From positions 1-58,456 of the forward strand of contig CAYVKM010000014.1 of the NCBI GenBank assembly GCA_964452045.1: a DNA stretch of 58,456 nucleotides, in the 5' to 3' direction. Source of the DNA: CAYVKM01 sp964452045 (GTDB lineage: Bacteria > Calditrichota > Calditrichia > RBG-13-44-9). A program made the translations under genes and the position numbers. Positions 46,499 to 55,660 of this stretch are shown piece after piece (within the stretch, counting starts at the first letter, position 1; each line of letters starts with the position of its first letter). The notes under the pieces are model-generated. The model was not told the DNA's origin, ran no database searches, and saw nothing but the letters and a program-made list of their open reading frames with translations.

Positions 46499-49400
46499 CT
46501 ATTTCATTAGAATCATTTTTTTGCTCTCTGTGAATTCTCCACTCTGGAGCCGGTATAAATAAATTCCAGAGCTAACTAGATTTCCCGAATGATCTGTTCC
46601 ATCCCAGATAACCGATTTTTGGCCGGGAGACTGTACCTCGTCGACCAATGTTTTAACCTCCCTGCCAAGCATATCATAAATTTTTAAGACGACTCTCGCG
46701 GTCCGTGGCATATCAAATTGGATATTTGTTACAGGATTAAAAGGATTGGGATAGTTATCATACAAAATAAAATCTTTGGGTTGATTATTTGTAATTTCAT
46801 TATCACCGATACTGGTTATTCCCAGAGCATATTTTATGATGGTTCCATTTTCACCGACCGACCACCCATGTAATTCATCAACAAAATAAACCGAATTAAG
46901 CTGATATGGTGTTCCGCTGGTTTGAAGCGTCCAGGTAGTGCCACCATCTTCGGTCTTCTGCACTTTTCCATCGAATCCTACCGTCCAGCCGGTATTTTCA
47001 TCCAAAAAACAGACCGAGTAAAGCCAATCCGGGGGAAACACACCGGTTTGATTTTGCCAGGTATTGCCACCATCGGTAGTTTTTTGAATTTCCCCAAATG
47101 TGCCAACGGCCCAGCCAACATTGGCATTTACAAAATCCAGTGAGATTAACAGGTTCTGGCTTCCGGTACTTATTGTCTGCCAGTTGCTCCCGCCATCAGC
47201 AGTCTTAAAAATCATTCCATAGCTACCCCCTGCACACCAGCCATGATTGGCATCCACAAAATCAACCGACAACAGTCCATAATTTGTGCCACTATTCTGG
47301 AGTTGCCAGTTACTGCCGCCGTCAACGGTCTTCAAAATGAGGCCATAATCGCCAACTACCCAACCTGTAGTTGCATTGATAAAATGAATCGAACTTAAAA
47401 ACTCCGTGGTTCCACTCGTTTGAAGGTTCCAACTCGCACCACTATCGATCGTTTTTATAATTATTCCCCCATCACCGACTACCCATCCGGTTGAGGTATC
47501 AGTGAAATAAACCGAATTCAGGTCATTGGATGTACCACTGTTTTGAAGTTGCCAGTTTTGTCCACCATCTACAGTGTTCAAAATTGTTCCCGCCTCACCA
47601 ACCACCCAACCATTATTTTGATCTGCAAAATAAACGGATTGCAGTATATTCGACGTTCCACTAATCTGAGACTGCCAGCTGACATTTCCTCCCGGCACAG
47701 AGTAAAGAAGATTCTCAAAAATCTGCAAGCCGGCCGCACCATCAGATACATATACCAGGCTGTCCACTGCAAAAAGATCGTAGAGGCCACCGGGTGGGGT
47801 ATAAGAGTCTAATTCAATTGGATTGGTGCGCTCCGAAATATCGAATAAATGAAAAGAATCCCCCACAGGATTACCAAGCCAGGCATAAGTACCAACCACA
47901 GTAACATCAAATGGGTGGAACCAGCCAGTAGGATTATAAAGACTTACTAACGCTGGGTTCGTGGGATCGGAAATATTTAAAATTCCAAAGCCACCATCCC
48001 AGTCAGCAGCGGCAAAGTAGGCATAATTACCCTGAATACAGATATCGAAAACACTGGGTGCCGTGAATACCGAAACTTCTGTCGGTGCACTCGGATTTGA
48101 TACATCAATTACCCGGATTCCATCATCATCTGCAGCAACAAAAAGATAGCTATTGGAAACAGCCAGCTCGGACACTCTTCCGGGTACTTGCAGAGCCCCC
48201 ATCAAATCCGGATTGGCAGGATCGGAAACATCGACCACCCGAATCCAACGGTAGGGATCATTGGGATCTTGATAGGTGACAATATAAGCATAATTGCCGG
48301 AGACGGTTAATTTAAAAACGGTTACTGAATCCAGAACACCAATTTCTGTTGGGTTACTCGGATCGGATATATCCGCAATGCGTAATCCTCCCGTCAAGTC
48401 GGCGACATAAGCATAATCGCCTGACACATAGACATCATAGGTATAATCTGGGGTATCGTATTGACCAATCAGGGTCGGATTAGCTGAATCGCTGAGATCA
48501 ATGACCAGCATGCCATCATCTACATGGGCCAGATAGGCATAATTCCCACTGATAAATGCATCAAAGGTAATATTAAAGACATCATAAGAACCGACAGCAA
48601 CAGGCGAGGTGCCATCCCCAATTTCCACAATGCTTAATCCCTCGTCGTATCTTGCAATGTAGGCATAGCCTTTAGCAACCGCTAATTTTTCACCATAATC
48701 AGGCACTGATGTTTGGCCAACAAAGGATGGACTATTTGGATTGGTAAGATCCCAAATTTGCAATCCTGAGGAATTAGTGATGTAAGCACGATTATTTTTA
48801 ACTACTATATCGCCAATTCCATTTACATTGGTAGCACTTATGGGGATAGCACTTGTGAATGAAAGGATATAGAGATAACCTGCATAGCCAACATAAGCAT
48901 AATTCGCATCGCCATAAACAGCACCCGCGCCATAGAGAAACTCCATATAGCCCGAAGTATTAAGGTTACCGTTTGGTTGAATTGCTAACCGAACATATGC
49001 GTCGTAGCCAGTGGTATGGGCCTGACCATCCGGGGAAACAAAAAGATCATTTGCCGGATTTCCCATCGTACCATTGAAAGAAATTTGAACAGGATTGGCA
49101 GGATCGGACACATCGATTGAATGCACAAACCCCCAGGAACACGCAACAATCGCATAATTCCCATAGATCCCTATATGTTCCACCGGGGTTTCATAACCAA
49201 AATAAAGTACCTCAAAATTAACCATCCGTACCGGAGCTGCCGGGTCTTGGACATCCCAAATTTCCATACCGCCTTCTCCAGCTGCCACATAAAGACGTTG
49301 AGTTGTCGAATCGTAGCACAGATCCTTTACTAATCCGGCAGTATGAAGGCTTTCTGAAATCAGTTGAGGGTTAGTTTTATCCTGTCCATCCAAAATTAAT

Positions 49401-49648
49401 ACCACACCGCCCGAGCCGAGAAAGATTAAGTCTCGTTGTGCATCCACTGCAACTGCCTCAGCAGGTCCATAAGGCCAGGCGCCAACCCGTTTAATATTTA
49501 AGGAGCTTGGACCTTTTTCCCTATATTTGGAAGGATAAAATTCGTCCCCACCTATGTGACCTGGAAATCTGTCTTGAGCATTTGACAAATAATAACTGAA
49601 CAGAAAGATCAACAAAAATATTGGTGTAATCAGTCTTTTTGTACGCAT
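46499..49648 (-). CDS. T9SS cargo protein with fourteen LVIVD and seven YCF48 repeats
   Basis: A 1049-residue secreted protein with a signal peptide (about 1-25). Fourteen LVIVD-type units follow (about 50-640), of which the clearest read YAYLAHVDDGMLVIDLSD, YAYVADLTGGLRIADISD and YLFVAADDDGIRVIDVSN. Seven YCF48 units come next (about 645-955), with cores from GWVVGEAGTI to GWSVGENGTI. The T9SS tail has DNYPNPFNPVTNIQFDM and ends SKKMILMK. I place the start at ATG 49648, where an AAGGAT site precedes a good signal peptide, not at the ATG eighteen codons upstream. The layout predicts three seven-bladed propellers in a row. It is a close relative of the gene at 50443-53580. Confidence 0.9.
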   Translation of the reverse strand: MRTKRLITPIFLLIFLFSYYLSNAQDRFPGHIGGDEFYPSKYREKGPSSLNIKRVGAWPYGPAEAVAVDAQRDLIFLGSGGVVLILDGQDKTNPQLISESLHTAGLVKDLCYDSTTQRLYVAAGEGGMEIWDVQDPAAPVRMVNFEVLYFGYETPVEHIGIYGNYAIVACSWGFVHSIDVSDPANPVQISFNGTMGNPANDLFVSPDGQAHTTGYDAYVRLAIQPNGNLNTSGYMEFLYGAGAVYGDANYAYVGYAGYLYILSFTSAIPISATNVNGIGDIVVKNNRAYITNSSGLQIWDLTNPNSPSFVGQTSVPDYGEKLAVAKGYAYIARYDEGLSIVEIGDGTSPVAVGSYDVFNITFDAFISGNYAYLAHVDDGMLVIDLSDSANPTLIGQYDTPDYTYDVYVSGDYAYVADLTGGLRIADISDPSNPTEIGVLDSVTVFKLTVSGNYAYIVTYQDPNDPYRWIRVVDVSDPANPDLMGALQVPGRVSELAVSNSYLFVAADDDGIRVIDVSNPSAPTEVSVFTAPSVFDICIQGNYAYFAAADWDGGFGILNISDPTNPALVSLYNPTGWFHPFDVTVVGTYAWLGNPVGDSFHLFDISERTNPIELDSYTPPGGLYDLFAVDSLVYVSDGAAGLQIFENLLYSVPGGNVSWQSQISGTSNILQSVYFADQNNGWVVGEAGTILNTVDGGQNWQLQNSGTSNDLNSVYFTDTSTGWVVGDGGIIIKTIDSGASWNLQTSGTTEFLSSIHFINATTGWVVGDYGLILKTVDGGSNWQLQNSGTNYGLLSVDFVDANHGWCAGGSYGMIFKTADGGSNWQTISTGSQNLLISLDFVNANVGWAVGTFGEIQKTTDGGNTWQNQTGVFPPDWLYSVCFLDENTGWTVGFDGKVQKTEDGGTTWTLQTSGTPYQLNSVYFVDELHGWSVGENGTIIKYALGITSIGDNEITNNQPKDFILYDNYPNPFNPVTNIQFDMPRTARVVLKIYDMLGREVKTLVDEVQSPGQKSVIWDGTDHSGNLVSSGIYLYRLQSGEFTESKKMILMK

Positions 49649-49733
49649 TTTAGCATCCTTGTTTTTAGAATTCACAGTGAAATTTTGATTTATTAAGTTC
49701 AAGAAAATGTCAACACTTCCTGTGGCAATTGTA

Positions 49734-50402
49734 TTACTTCACATAGAGTATTTTATTTGTTCGAACTAAATTATCTACCTGTAACCGATAAAAGTAGACT
49801 CCGGAAGCTACAACCTGATCTTGTTCATTCTTTCCATTCCAAACTACTGTTCTTTGACCAGGAGGTTGGACTCCATCTGCCAGCGAGATAACTTCTTCGC
49901 CGACCATATTATAAATTTTGAGGGATACCCTGGCACTTTTGAATAACTCATATCTGATTTTTATAGTGGGATTGAATGGATTGGGATATGCCGGGTATGC
50001 TATGAATTTATCCGGTAGATTATTTAGTTTCTTAATTCCGGTGCTGACATTAATGGTAAAATTACCACTGGCGTCTGCATAATCCGGACCTGTGGCGTTG
50101 TCCTGAATTACTTTAACCTGGCCGGAATCGGTGGCAATCGATGGCACTGTCCAGTCATACTCAAGTATAGACTCCTCCAAATCTGTTGCGATGGGCTGCC
50201 AGGTGGAACCCCCATCTTCGGAAAAATACAAATCCCAATTACATGGACCATGGTATATGACGATTTGCCATTGAATCGAGACAATGTCCCCCTCTTGAAA
50301 GGTTTCTCCACCAACCGGGTAGAGCAAGGCAACATGGGCCGATGCATTCTGAATAAAAACCAAAGACAGAACAGTCAATAATATTATCGCGAATTTTTTC
50401 AT
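49734..50402 (-). CDS. Small T9SS protein with a Kre9/Knh1-like Ig-type domain
   Basis: A 222-residue secreted protein: a signal peptide (1-22), one Ig-like beta-sandwich (about 24-120) that begins HVALLYPVGGETFQEGDIVSIQW and includes DLYFSEDGGSTWQPI, and the T9SS tail (YPNPFNPTIKIRYEL to TNKILYVK). The sandwich resembles the Kre9/Knh1-type domain often found in FCB secreted proteins; its function is unknown. It sits between the two LVIVD-YCF48 genes, 31 and 40 bases from them, so it is part of the same transcription unit. Confidence 0.87.
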   Translation of the reverse strand: MKKFAIILLTVLSLVFIQNASAHVALLYPVGGETFQEGDIVSIQWQIVIYHGPCNWDLYFSEDGGSTWQPIATDLEESILEYDWTVPSIATDSGQVKVIQDNATGPDYADASGNFTINVSTGIKKLNNLPDKFIAYPAYPNPFNPTIKIRYELFKSARVSLKIYNMVGEEVISLADGVQPPGQRTVVWNGKNEQDQVVASGVYFYRLQVDNLVRTNKILYVK

Positions 50403-50442
50403 TCCTTTCTCTCCATTCTTTTTTTAATGAATACACATTCGC

Positions 50443-53400
50443 TTATTTTAAAAACATCATTTTTTTTGTTATTAGGTTATTTTCACTTTGGAACTGATAA
50501 AAATAGATCCCCGAACTTACCACCTTTCCTTGTTCATCTGTACCATTCCAAATTACCGATTTTTGACCGGGAGACTGTACCTCATCGACCAGTGTTTTAA
50601 CCTGCTGACCAAGCATATTATAAATTTTTAGAACGACTCTCACGGTCTGTGGTATATCATACTGGATGGTAGTTGTCGGATTAAAGGGATTAGGATAATT
50701 ATTGAACAGGAAAAATTTATCAGGTGTCGATTCCTGCGAAATCGAGTGGTTTCCGATAGATGTTATTGCAGATTTTGCTTGAAGGATAAGACCTTCTTTG
50801 CCGACCACCCAGCCATGATGCTCATCCACAAAACAGACATCGGTTAGATAATTGTGGACACCGCTGATCTTTTCTACCCAGGTATTTCCGCCATCGATAG
50901 TACTGGTAATTCTTCCGTCATAGCCAACTGCCCAACCATTATTCTGATCTATAAAATACATTGAACCAATTACATCATATGGAGACAATGGATTTTGGTA
51001 CTGCATCGTCCAGCTATTACCACCATTGGTAGTTTTTAGGATATCCACACCTGCAGTCCCTACCCAGCCTATATTGGAATCGATAAAATCTGCAGCGAAG
51101 ATTAGGTTCGTGGTCGGTAGATACAGAGTCTGCCAGTTGGTCCCACCATCATTTGTCCTCAGAATCTTTCCATGATCTCCACTGCAGACTGCCCATCCAA
51201 GATTTGCATCAAAAAAATCCACATCATCCAAATAAGAAGCTGTACCACTATTTTGGTTCTGCCAGTTAGCCCCTCCATCCAATGTATGGAGAATGATGCC
51301 ATCCTCACCAACTATCCAGCCCTGTGAGTCATCGACAAAAATGACCGATCTCAATGTTAGGTTGGTACCGCTGCTTTGGCCAGTCCATTGATTCCCCCCA
51401 TCGACCGTATGAAGAATCGATCCTTCTCTACCAACTGCCCAACCTGTATTTTCATCAATGAAAAACACTCCAAACATTTCTGCGGTAATGCCGCTGTTTT
51501 GTTGCTGCCAGCTTTGTCCGCCGTTATGAGTGGTTAGAATTGTACCCTCATTGCCCACAGTCCAACCGGTTGAATCATTTATGAAATAAACCGACCACAG
51601 ATCATATGCTGTACCGCTTATTTGCTGCTGCCAGCTTATACCAGCCGCCGGTGTTGAATATAGGTGGTTTTCCACAATCTGAACCCCAGCCACGCCATCG
51701 GAAACGTAAATCAGGCTATCCTTTGCAAACAGGTTGACCACATCTCCCGAAAGTCTGAAGGATCCCAGCTCGCTGGGGTTAGCCGGATCTCCAATATAAA
51801 AAAGCAGAAATTCACTACCGACCGGATCACCTACATAGGCATAATCTCCCTGTACAGCAACATCAAAAGGATGAAACCAGCCACCCTCATTGTAGGTACT
51901 GACAAATACCGGGTTTGTGGGGTCGCTGATATCGACAGTCACAAATCCCCCATCCCAATCAGCCGAAGCGAGATAAGCATAATTTCCCTGAACACAAACA
52001 TCAAATACTTTTGGAGCGAGAAAGTAACCAGCTTCCACCAGATTAGCCGGATCGGAAATGTCCAGCACCCGCATACCCTGATCGGTCGCCGCAGCATACA
52101 GGTAATTTCCGGAAGCATCCAGTGCATCGATATCACTTTGCATCAAAATTTCCCCAACCGGAATCGGATTAGCCGGATTGGAGATGTCAAAAGCTCTAAT
52201 GTAGTCCGGTTGATTAATAATGTTATCGACCACATAGGCGTAGGTGCCTGAAATGCAAACTTCCTGGGCATAATTTAACGAGTCATAAGATCCAATTGGG
52301 GTGGGATTCAGCGGATCGGAGATATCCGCAATTCTTAATCCTCCATCACCGTCAGCTATATAAGCATAATTTCCTGATACCTCTACTGCTACAGCGTTAC
52401 CGGGAGAATTATACTGGGCAACTAAAGTGGGATGAGAAATATTGGAAAGATCCAATACCAACATGCCATCATCTAATTCAGTGATATATCCGTAATTACC
52501 CGAACGATCTAAATCTGTTGTCGCGCTAAAAGTTTCATAAAATCCTTCTTCAACCGGCTGGCCTGCATTTTTGATGTTAATATTTCTTAATCCGGAATGG
52601 CCCCCGGCCAAATAGGCATAATTTCCAAACACCTCTAATTTTTCAGGAAAACCCGGCACAGTAATAGAACCCTCCAGTAAAGGATTCTGATAATTAGTGA
52701 CATCATAAATCTGCATTTGATTATTATTAGTTATATATGCATAATTTTCCTGGACAAAAATATCACTGAAAAAACCTATATCGGTAAAGCTCCAGGATGG
52801 TGCTAAATAGGAGGCAGGATTGAGAATTGCAAAATATCGACCAGTTCTGATGAACGCCGCATCAATAGTACCGAAAACTTTGGAGCAACCGTTCAGCAAG
52901 TTGTGTTCATTAATCGTATATAATGTGCCATCCGAACTTATATATATTTCAACATAGCCATAAGCACCTCCGGTATGCAGAATCCCATCCACGGCCACAT
53001 GGATGGCCCGGGCCGGATTTCCCATATAAGCGTTAATACTAACCACAAAGGGATTTTTCGGATCGCTCACATTGATACTGGACACCCCAAGCCCAGCATT
53101 CTCAGTGATAGCATAATTTTGATAAAAATCCACATTTTCAGTAATCACACTAGTATAAGGATTTGGTATTCCATACTGACACAATTTTGGGGGTGCAGCC
53201 GGATCCTGCATATCCCAAATCTGAAAATCCTCATATACTGCCGCAACATATAGATGTTGGGTCAAATGGTTATAGCGGAGGTCGGTTACCTTTCCTTTAG
53301 TATTGATAACATCAGAAATCAATTGTGGTTGGGAGAGATTGCTTACATCAAGCACTAAAACTGCTCCCCCCGATCCCAGGTAAACCAACTGTCTTGCCGT

Positions 53401-53580
53401 ATCCACTGCGACTGCCAGGGCCGAACCAAAGGGCCAGTTTCCCACCCGGGTAAGATTATCGGAATTAATTTTAAGTAAACCCGGATTCTGTTGATCAGAA
53501 GTTTGTGCAAAGGAAATTGAGAAGAAAAGAAGGCTAATTGAAATTACTTTAATGGCGAAATTAATATCCCGGCGATTCAT
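50443..53580 (-). CDS. T9SS cargo protein with fourteen LVIVD and seven YCF48 repeats, paralogue of the 46499-49648 gene
   Basis: A 1045-residue secreted protein: a signal peptide (about 1-25), fourteen LVIVD-type units (about 45-640, clearest as YAYIADGDGGLRIADISD and YLYAAATDQGMRVLDISD), seven YCF48 units (about 645-955, cores from GWTVGNEGTI to GWVVGKEGLI) and the T9SS tail (FNNYPNPFNPTTTIQYDI to TKKMMFLK). The order of units matches the paralogue one for one, including the irregular fourth and fifth units and the shared WDGGF unit before the end. It is the first gene of the closely spaced cluster, so the operon promoter should lie in 53581-54027. Confidence 0.9.
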   Translation of the reverse strand: MNRRDINFAIKVISISLLFFSISFAQTSDQQNPGLLKINSDNLTRVGNWPFGSALAVAVDTARQLVYLGSGGAVLVLDVSNLSQPQLISDVINTKGKVTDLRYNHLTQHLYVAAVYEDFQIWDMQDPAAPPKLCQYGIPNPYTSVITENVDFYQNYAITENAGLGVSSINVSDPKNPFVVSINAYMGNPARAIHVAVDGILHTGGAYGYVEIYISSDGTLYTINEHNLLNGCSKVFGTIDAAFIRTGRYFAILNPASYLAPSWSFTDIGFFSDIFVQENYAYITNNNQMQIYDVTNYQNPLLEGSITVPGFPEKLEVFGNYAYLAGGHSGLRNINIKNAGQPVEEGFYETFSATTDLDRSGNYGYITELDDGMLVLDLSNISHPTLVAQYNSPGNAVAVEVSGNYAYIADGDGGLRIADISDPLNPTPIGSYDSLNYAQEVCISGTYAYVVDNIINQPDYIRAFDISNPANPIPVGEILMQSDIDALDASGNYLYAAATDQGMRVLDISDPANLVEAGYFLAPKVFDVCVQGNYAYLASADWDGGFVTVDISDPTNPVFVSTYNEGGWFHPFDVAVQGDYAYVGDPVGSEFLLFYIGDPANPSELGSFRLSGDVVNLFAKDSLIYVSDGVAGVQIVENHLYSTPAAGISWQQQISGTAYDLWSVYFINDSTGWTVGNEGTILTTHNGGQSWQQQNSGITAEMFGVFFIDENTGWAVGREGSILHTVDGGNQWTGQSSGTNLTLRSVIFVDDSQGWIVGEDGIILHTLDGGANWQNQNSGTASYLDDVDFFDANLGWAVCSGDHGKILRTNDGGTNWQTLYLPTTNLIFAADFIDSNIGWVGTAGVDILKTTNGGNSWTMQYQNPLSPYDVIGSMYFIDQNNGWAVGYDGRITSTIDGGNTWVEKISGVHNYLTDVCFVDEHHGWVVGKEGLILQAKSAITSIGNHSISQESTPDKFFLFNNYPNPFNPTTTIQYDIPQTVRVVLKIYNMLGQQVKTLVDEVQSPGQKSVIWNGTDEQGKVVSSGIYFYQFQSENNLITKKMMFLK

Positions 53581-54027
53581 TTTACCACTCCTTTATCTGA
53601 TATGACACGAAAACATGCCATTATAATGACATTGCCTGATAAGACATTAAAATCAATGTAGAAGCGTCTATCTCAGAACAACTGAGACAGGATATTTTTC
53701 AATAAATCATTTTAGAAGAGAAGAACCATAAGACTGTAATACTAAAATTGACATTAGCATGAATATCTGGTTCAATTTTATGCTTCCAAAATAATATAGA
53801 TTATTAATTTTTAAAAATCCTCACAAAAGTATCACAAAATGAAAAAAAAAGAAAAATGAATTGATGGCATTTAATCCGAAGCCGGAAATTACTAATGAAT
53901 TAATGAACTTATTTATAAAATTCTTGACCAAGCGATTTTCGAACATTACCATATTATAAGCACTATTTGCCGGGTTTGTATTGAGCAGATAACGATTGAT
54001 CGTCAAAATATAAAAGAGGGGCTAAAA
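53581..54027. other. Divergent intergenic region upstream of the T9SS cluster
   Basis: These 447 AT-rich bases separate the divergent LVIVD-YCF48 gene and Dps-like gene. A short hairpin (53671-53676 with 53682-53687, loop AACAA) is visible but is too weak to call a terminator; it could be an operator. No gene and no convincing promoter pair was found. Confidence 0.6.
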
Positions 54028-54540
54028 ATGGGTAGAACAGGAATTGAAATTTTAGGAATTGATGGAAAAAAACTTTTACAAATGCTAAACGAGGCACTTT
54101 GCGAGGAATGGCTGGCTTATTATCAGTACTGGATCGGATCAAGGCTGATCGAAGGGCCGATGCGCAGTGAAATTGAACCCGAACTGCAGGTTCATGCGGA
54201 TCAGGAATTGAACCATGCGGTGCAAATCGTGGATAGGATTATCCAGATCGGAGGAAATCCGGTATTGTCTCCCGCCGACTGGATGAAGCTCGGCAAATGC
54301 AAATATCACGAACCGAGCGATCCCTACATCGAAGTGATTCTGGATCAGAATCTGGAAGCAGAGCGTTGTGCCATCCAGCGGTATAAAAGCATTGCCGATT
54401 TCACCGACGGAAAGGGCCATGCCACCTATCAGCTGGCGACCACTATTCTGAATGAGGAACTGGAACATGAACAGGACATCGAGGATTGGTTGGCAGATCT
54501 GAACCGGATGAAAGAAGATATCAAAAAACTGCGGATGTAA
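54028..54540 (+). CDS. Dps-like ferritin-family protein (DPSL/thioferritin type)
   Basis: A 170-residue four-helix bundle with a bacterioferritin-type di-iron site: Glu27 in CEEWLAYYQYW, Glu60 and His63 in ADQELNHAVQ, Glu112 in EAERCAIQRY, and Glu144 and His147 in NEELEHEQD. Two cysteines sit beside the metal ligands, Cys25 and Cys114, a pattern that marks the Dps-like (DPSL, thioferritin) group, which stores iron and consumes hydrogen peroxide in dodecamers. No haem-binding Met is evident. GAGGGG precedes the ATG at 54028. It stands alone and is expected to respond to oxidative stress, though no operator was found. Confidence 0.85.
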   Translation: MGRTGIEILGIDGKKLLQMLNEALCEEWLAYYQYWIGSRLIEGPMRSEIEPELQVHADQELNHAVQIVDRIIQIGGNPVLSPADWMKLGKCKYHEPSDPYIEVILDQNLEAERCAIQRYKSIADFTDGKGHATYQLATTILNEELEHEQDIEDWLADLNRMKEDIKKLRM

Positions 54541-54667
54541 AAATAGAATAGTCATATTTTGTAAATTCAACCTCCGTCTCTTTATCAGTGAGTTGGGTGG
54601 GATTAGGTTAATAGCGGGAGTAAACCTTCCGGTAAGTTCCTTTGTATCTCCAGTCCAACAATTTTCC

Positions 54668-54697
54668 TTGACTAAACAGACACTGCCGATGTATTAT
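54668..54697 (+). promoter_or_regulatory. Sigma-70-like promoter candidate of the HExxH membrane protein gene
   Basis: TTGACT (54668-54673), an 18-base spacer and TATTAT (54692-54697). Transcription would begin near 54704, so the upstream TTG codon there would lie at the very 5-prime end and could not be used, which supports the ATG at 54752. Confidence 0.4.
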
Positions 54698-54751
54698 TAA
54701 TCATTGGCATATCAAAATTCTGTAATAAACTTTAGAGTCAAAGGGATTAAT

Positions 54752-55573
54752 ATGCTTGATGCATCGGTAGAGAAAAGCCCCACAATTGATTGGTTAACCG
54801 TGGCGGCCATTTCGGCAATCGCCATCAGCTTCAACGTCGCCTTTCACGAGGGTGTCCATGCCCTGGTTTGTCTGCTAACCGGGGGTAAGTTATTAGCCTA
54901 TTCCGCACTCTATGTGGATTGCGACAGTGCGGGTATTTGGCAGGCCAAGCTGGTTTCCGGGAGCGCTTCCATAGCGAATTTATTTCTGGGAACAGTAAGT
55001 TGGTTTCTTCTGCGAAGGAGCCTGTCGGCATCCTATCGGTTCAAATATTTCCTCTGGCTGTTTATGCTGATGAACTGGGTGTATGGTGCCGGCTACTGGA
55101 TGTTTTCGGGAATTGGTAATGTTGGGGACTGGGCCTCGGTGATCAAAGGCTGGCAACCCAACTGGCTGTGGCGGGTGGTTATGGCACTGGCAGGTACCTC
55201 AATTTACATGTGGTTGGTAAAAATTTCATTGAGAGAATTAGGGCGGCTTATTGGCGGACAACCGGGGGAACAGATACGCAGGGCAAGGAAACTGACCTTT
55301 GTTTCCTATTTCTCCGCAATCGTCGTTATAGCCCTGACCGGATTATTAAATCCCATGGGATTTTTCAGTCTGCCGGTTATTGCCGGTCTTATGGCGGTTG
55401 CCGGAGCCACCTCCCCATTGCTCTGGATGATTCCCTGGTTTCGGTCGGATACTTTCCCAAAAAGCACCAAAGAGCCGCTGAAAATTCATCGCTCCTGGGG
55501 TTGGATAACAACTGCTTTAGTGGTGGTTCTGTTGTATGTGCTGATTCTGGGACCAACTATTTATTTTTCGTAA
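54752..55573 (+). CDS. Membrane protein with HExxH motif, M50-like
   Basis: A 273-residue integral membrane protein with six or seven hydrophobic helices. Helix one carries His32, Glu33 and His36 in FHEGVHALVCLLTGG, as in M50 site-2-type peptidases, and GSASIANLFLG later resembles the conserved glycine/Asn segment. The classic LDG motif that supplies the third metal ligand was not found, so activity is uncertain; it may belong to a DUF3267-like or other M50-related group. The start at ATG 54752 has an AAAGGG ribosome site, which is absent for the TTG sixteen codons upstream. Confidence 0.75.
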   Translation: MLDASVEKSPTIDWLTVAAISAIAISFNVAFHEGVHALVCLLTGGKLLAYSALYVDCDSAGIWQAKLVSGSASIANLFLGTVSWFLLRRSLSASYRFKYFLWLFMLMNWVYGAGYWMFSGIGNVGDWASVIKGWQPNWLWRVVMALAGTSIYMWLVKISLRELGRLIGGQPGEQIRRARKLTFVSYFSAIVVIALTGLLNPMGFFSLPVIAGLMAVAGATSPLLWMIPWFRSDTFPKSTKEPLKIHRSWGWITTALVVVLLYVLILGPTIYFS

Positions 55574-55660
55574 TAATTCTGCGAAACAATTTTCTGAATC
55601 CATCGAACTACTTTCAACAAAGGTAATTTTTTACTAATTCAGGGACGGTAAGACTGAAAA

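Larger units (their letters stand above)
44383..50720 (-). repeat. Repeated T9SS sorting-tail DNA at the 3-prime ends of island genes
   Basis: The last 250 bases or so of three genes (44383-44640, 46499-46760 and 50443-50700) encode near-identical tails with the shared stretch VQSPGQKSVIW. At the DNA level 20-base blocks at 44495-44514, 46611-46630 and 50555-50574 differ at no more than one position. Looser copies end the other T9SS genes. Such repeats could explain the assembly gap at 40905 and would allow gene conversion. Confidence 0.75.

Noticed and set aside
53671..53687. Hairpin upstream of the cargo cluster as a terminator
   Set aside because: The stem is only six pairs and lies upstream of both divergent genes, where a terminator has no purpose. 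An operator is possible but unsupported.
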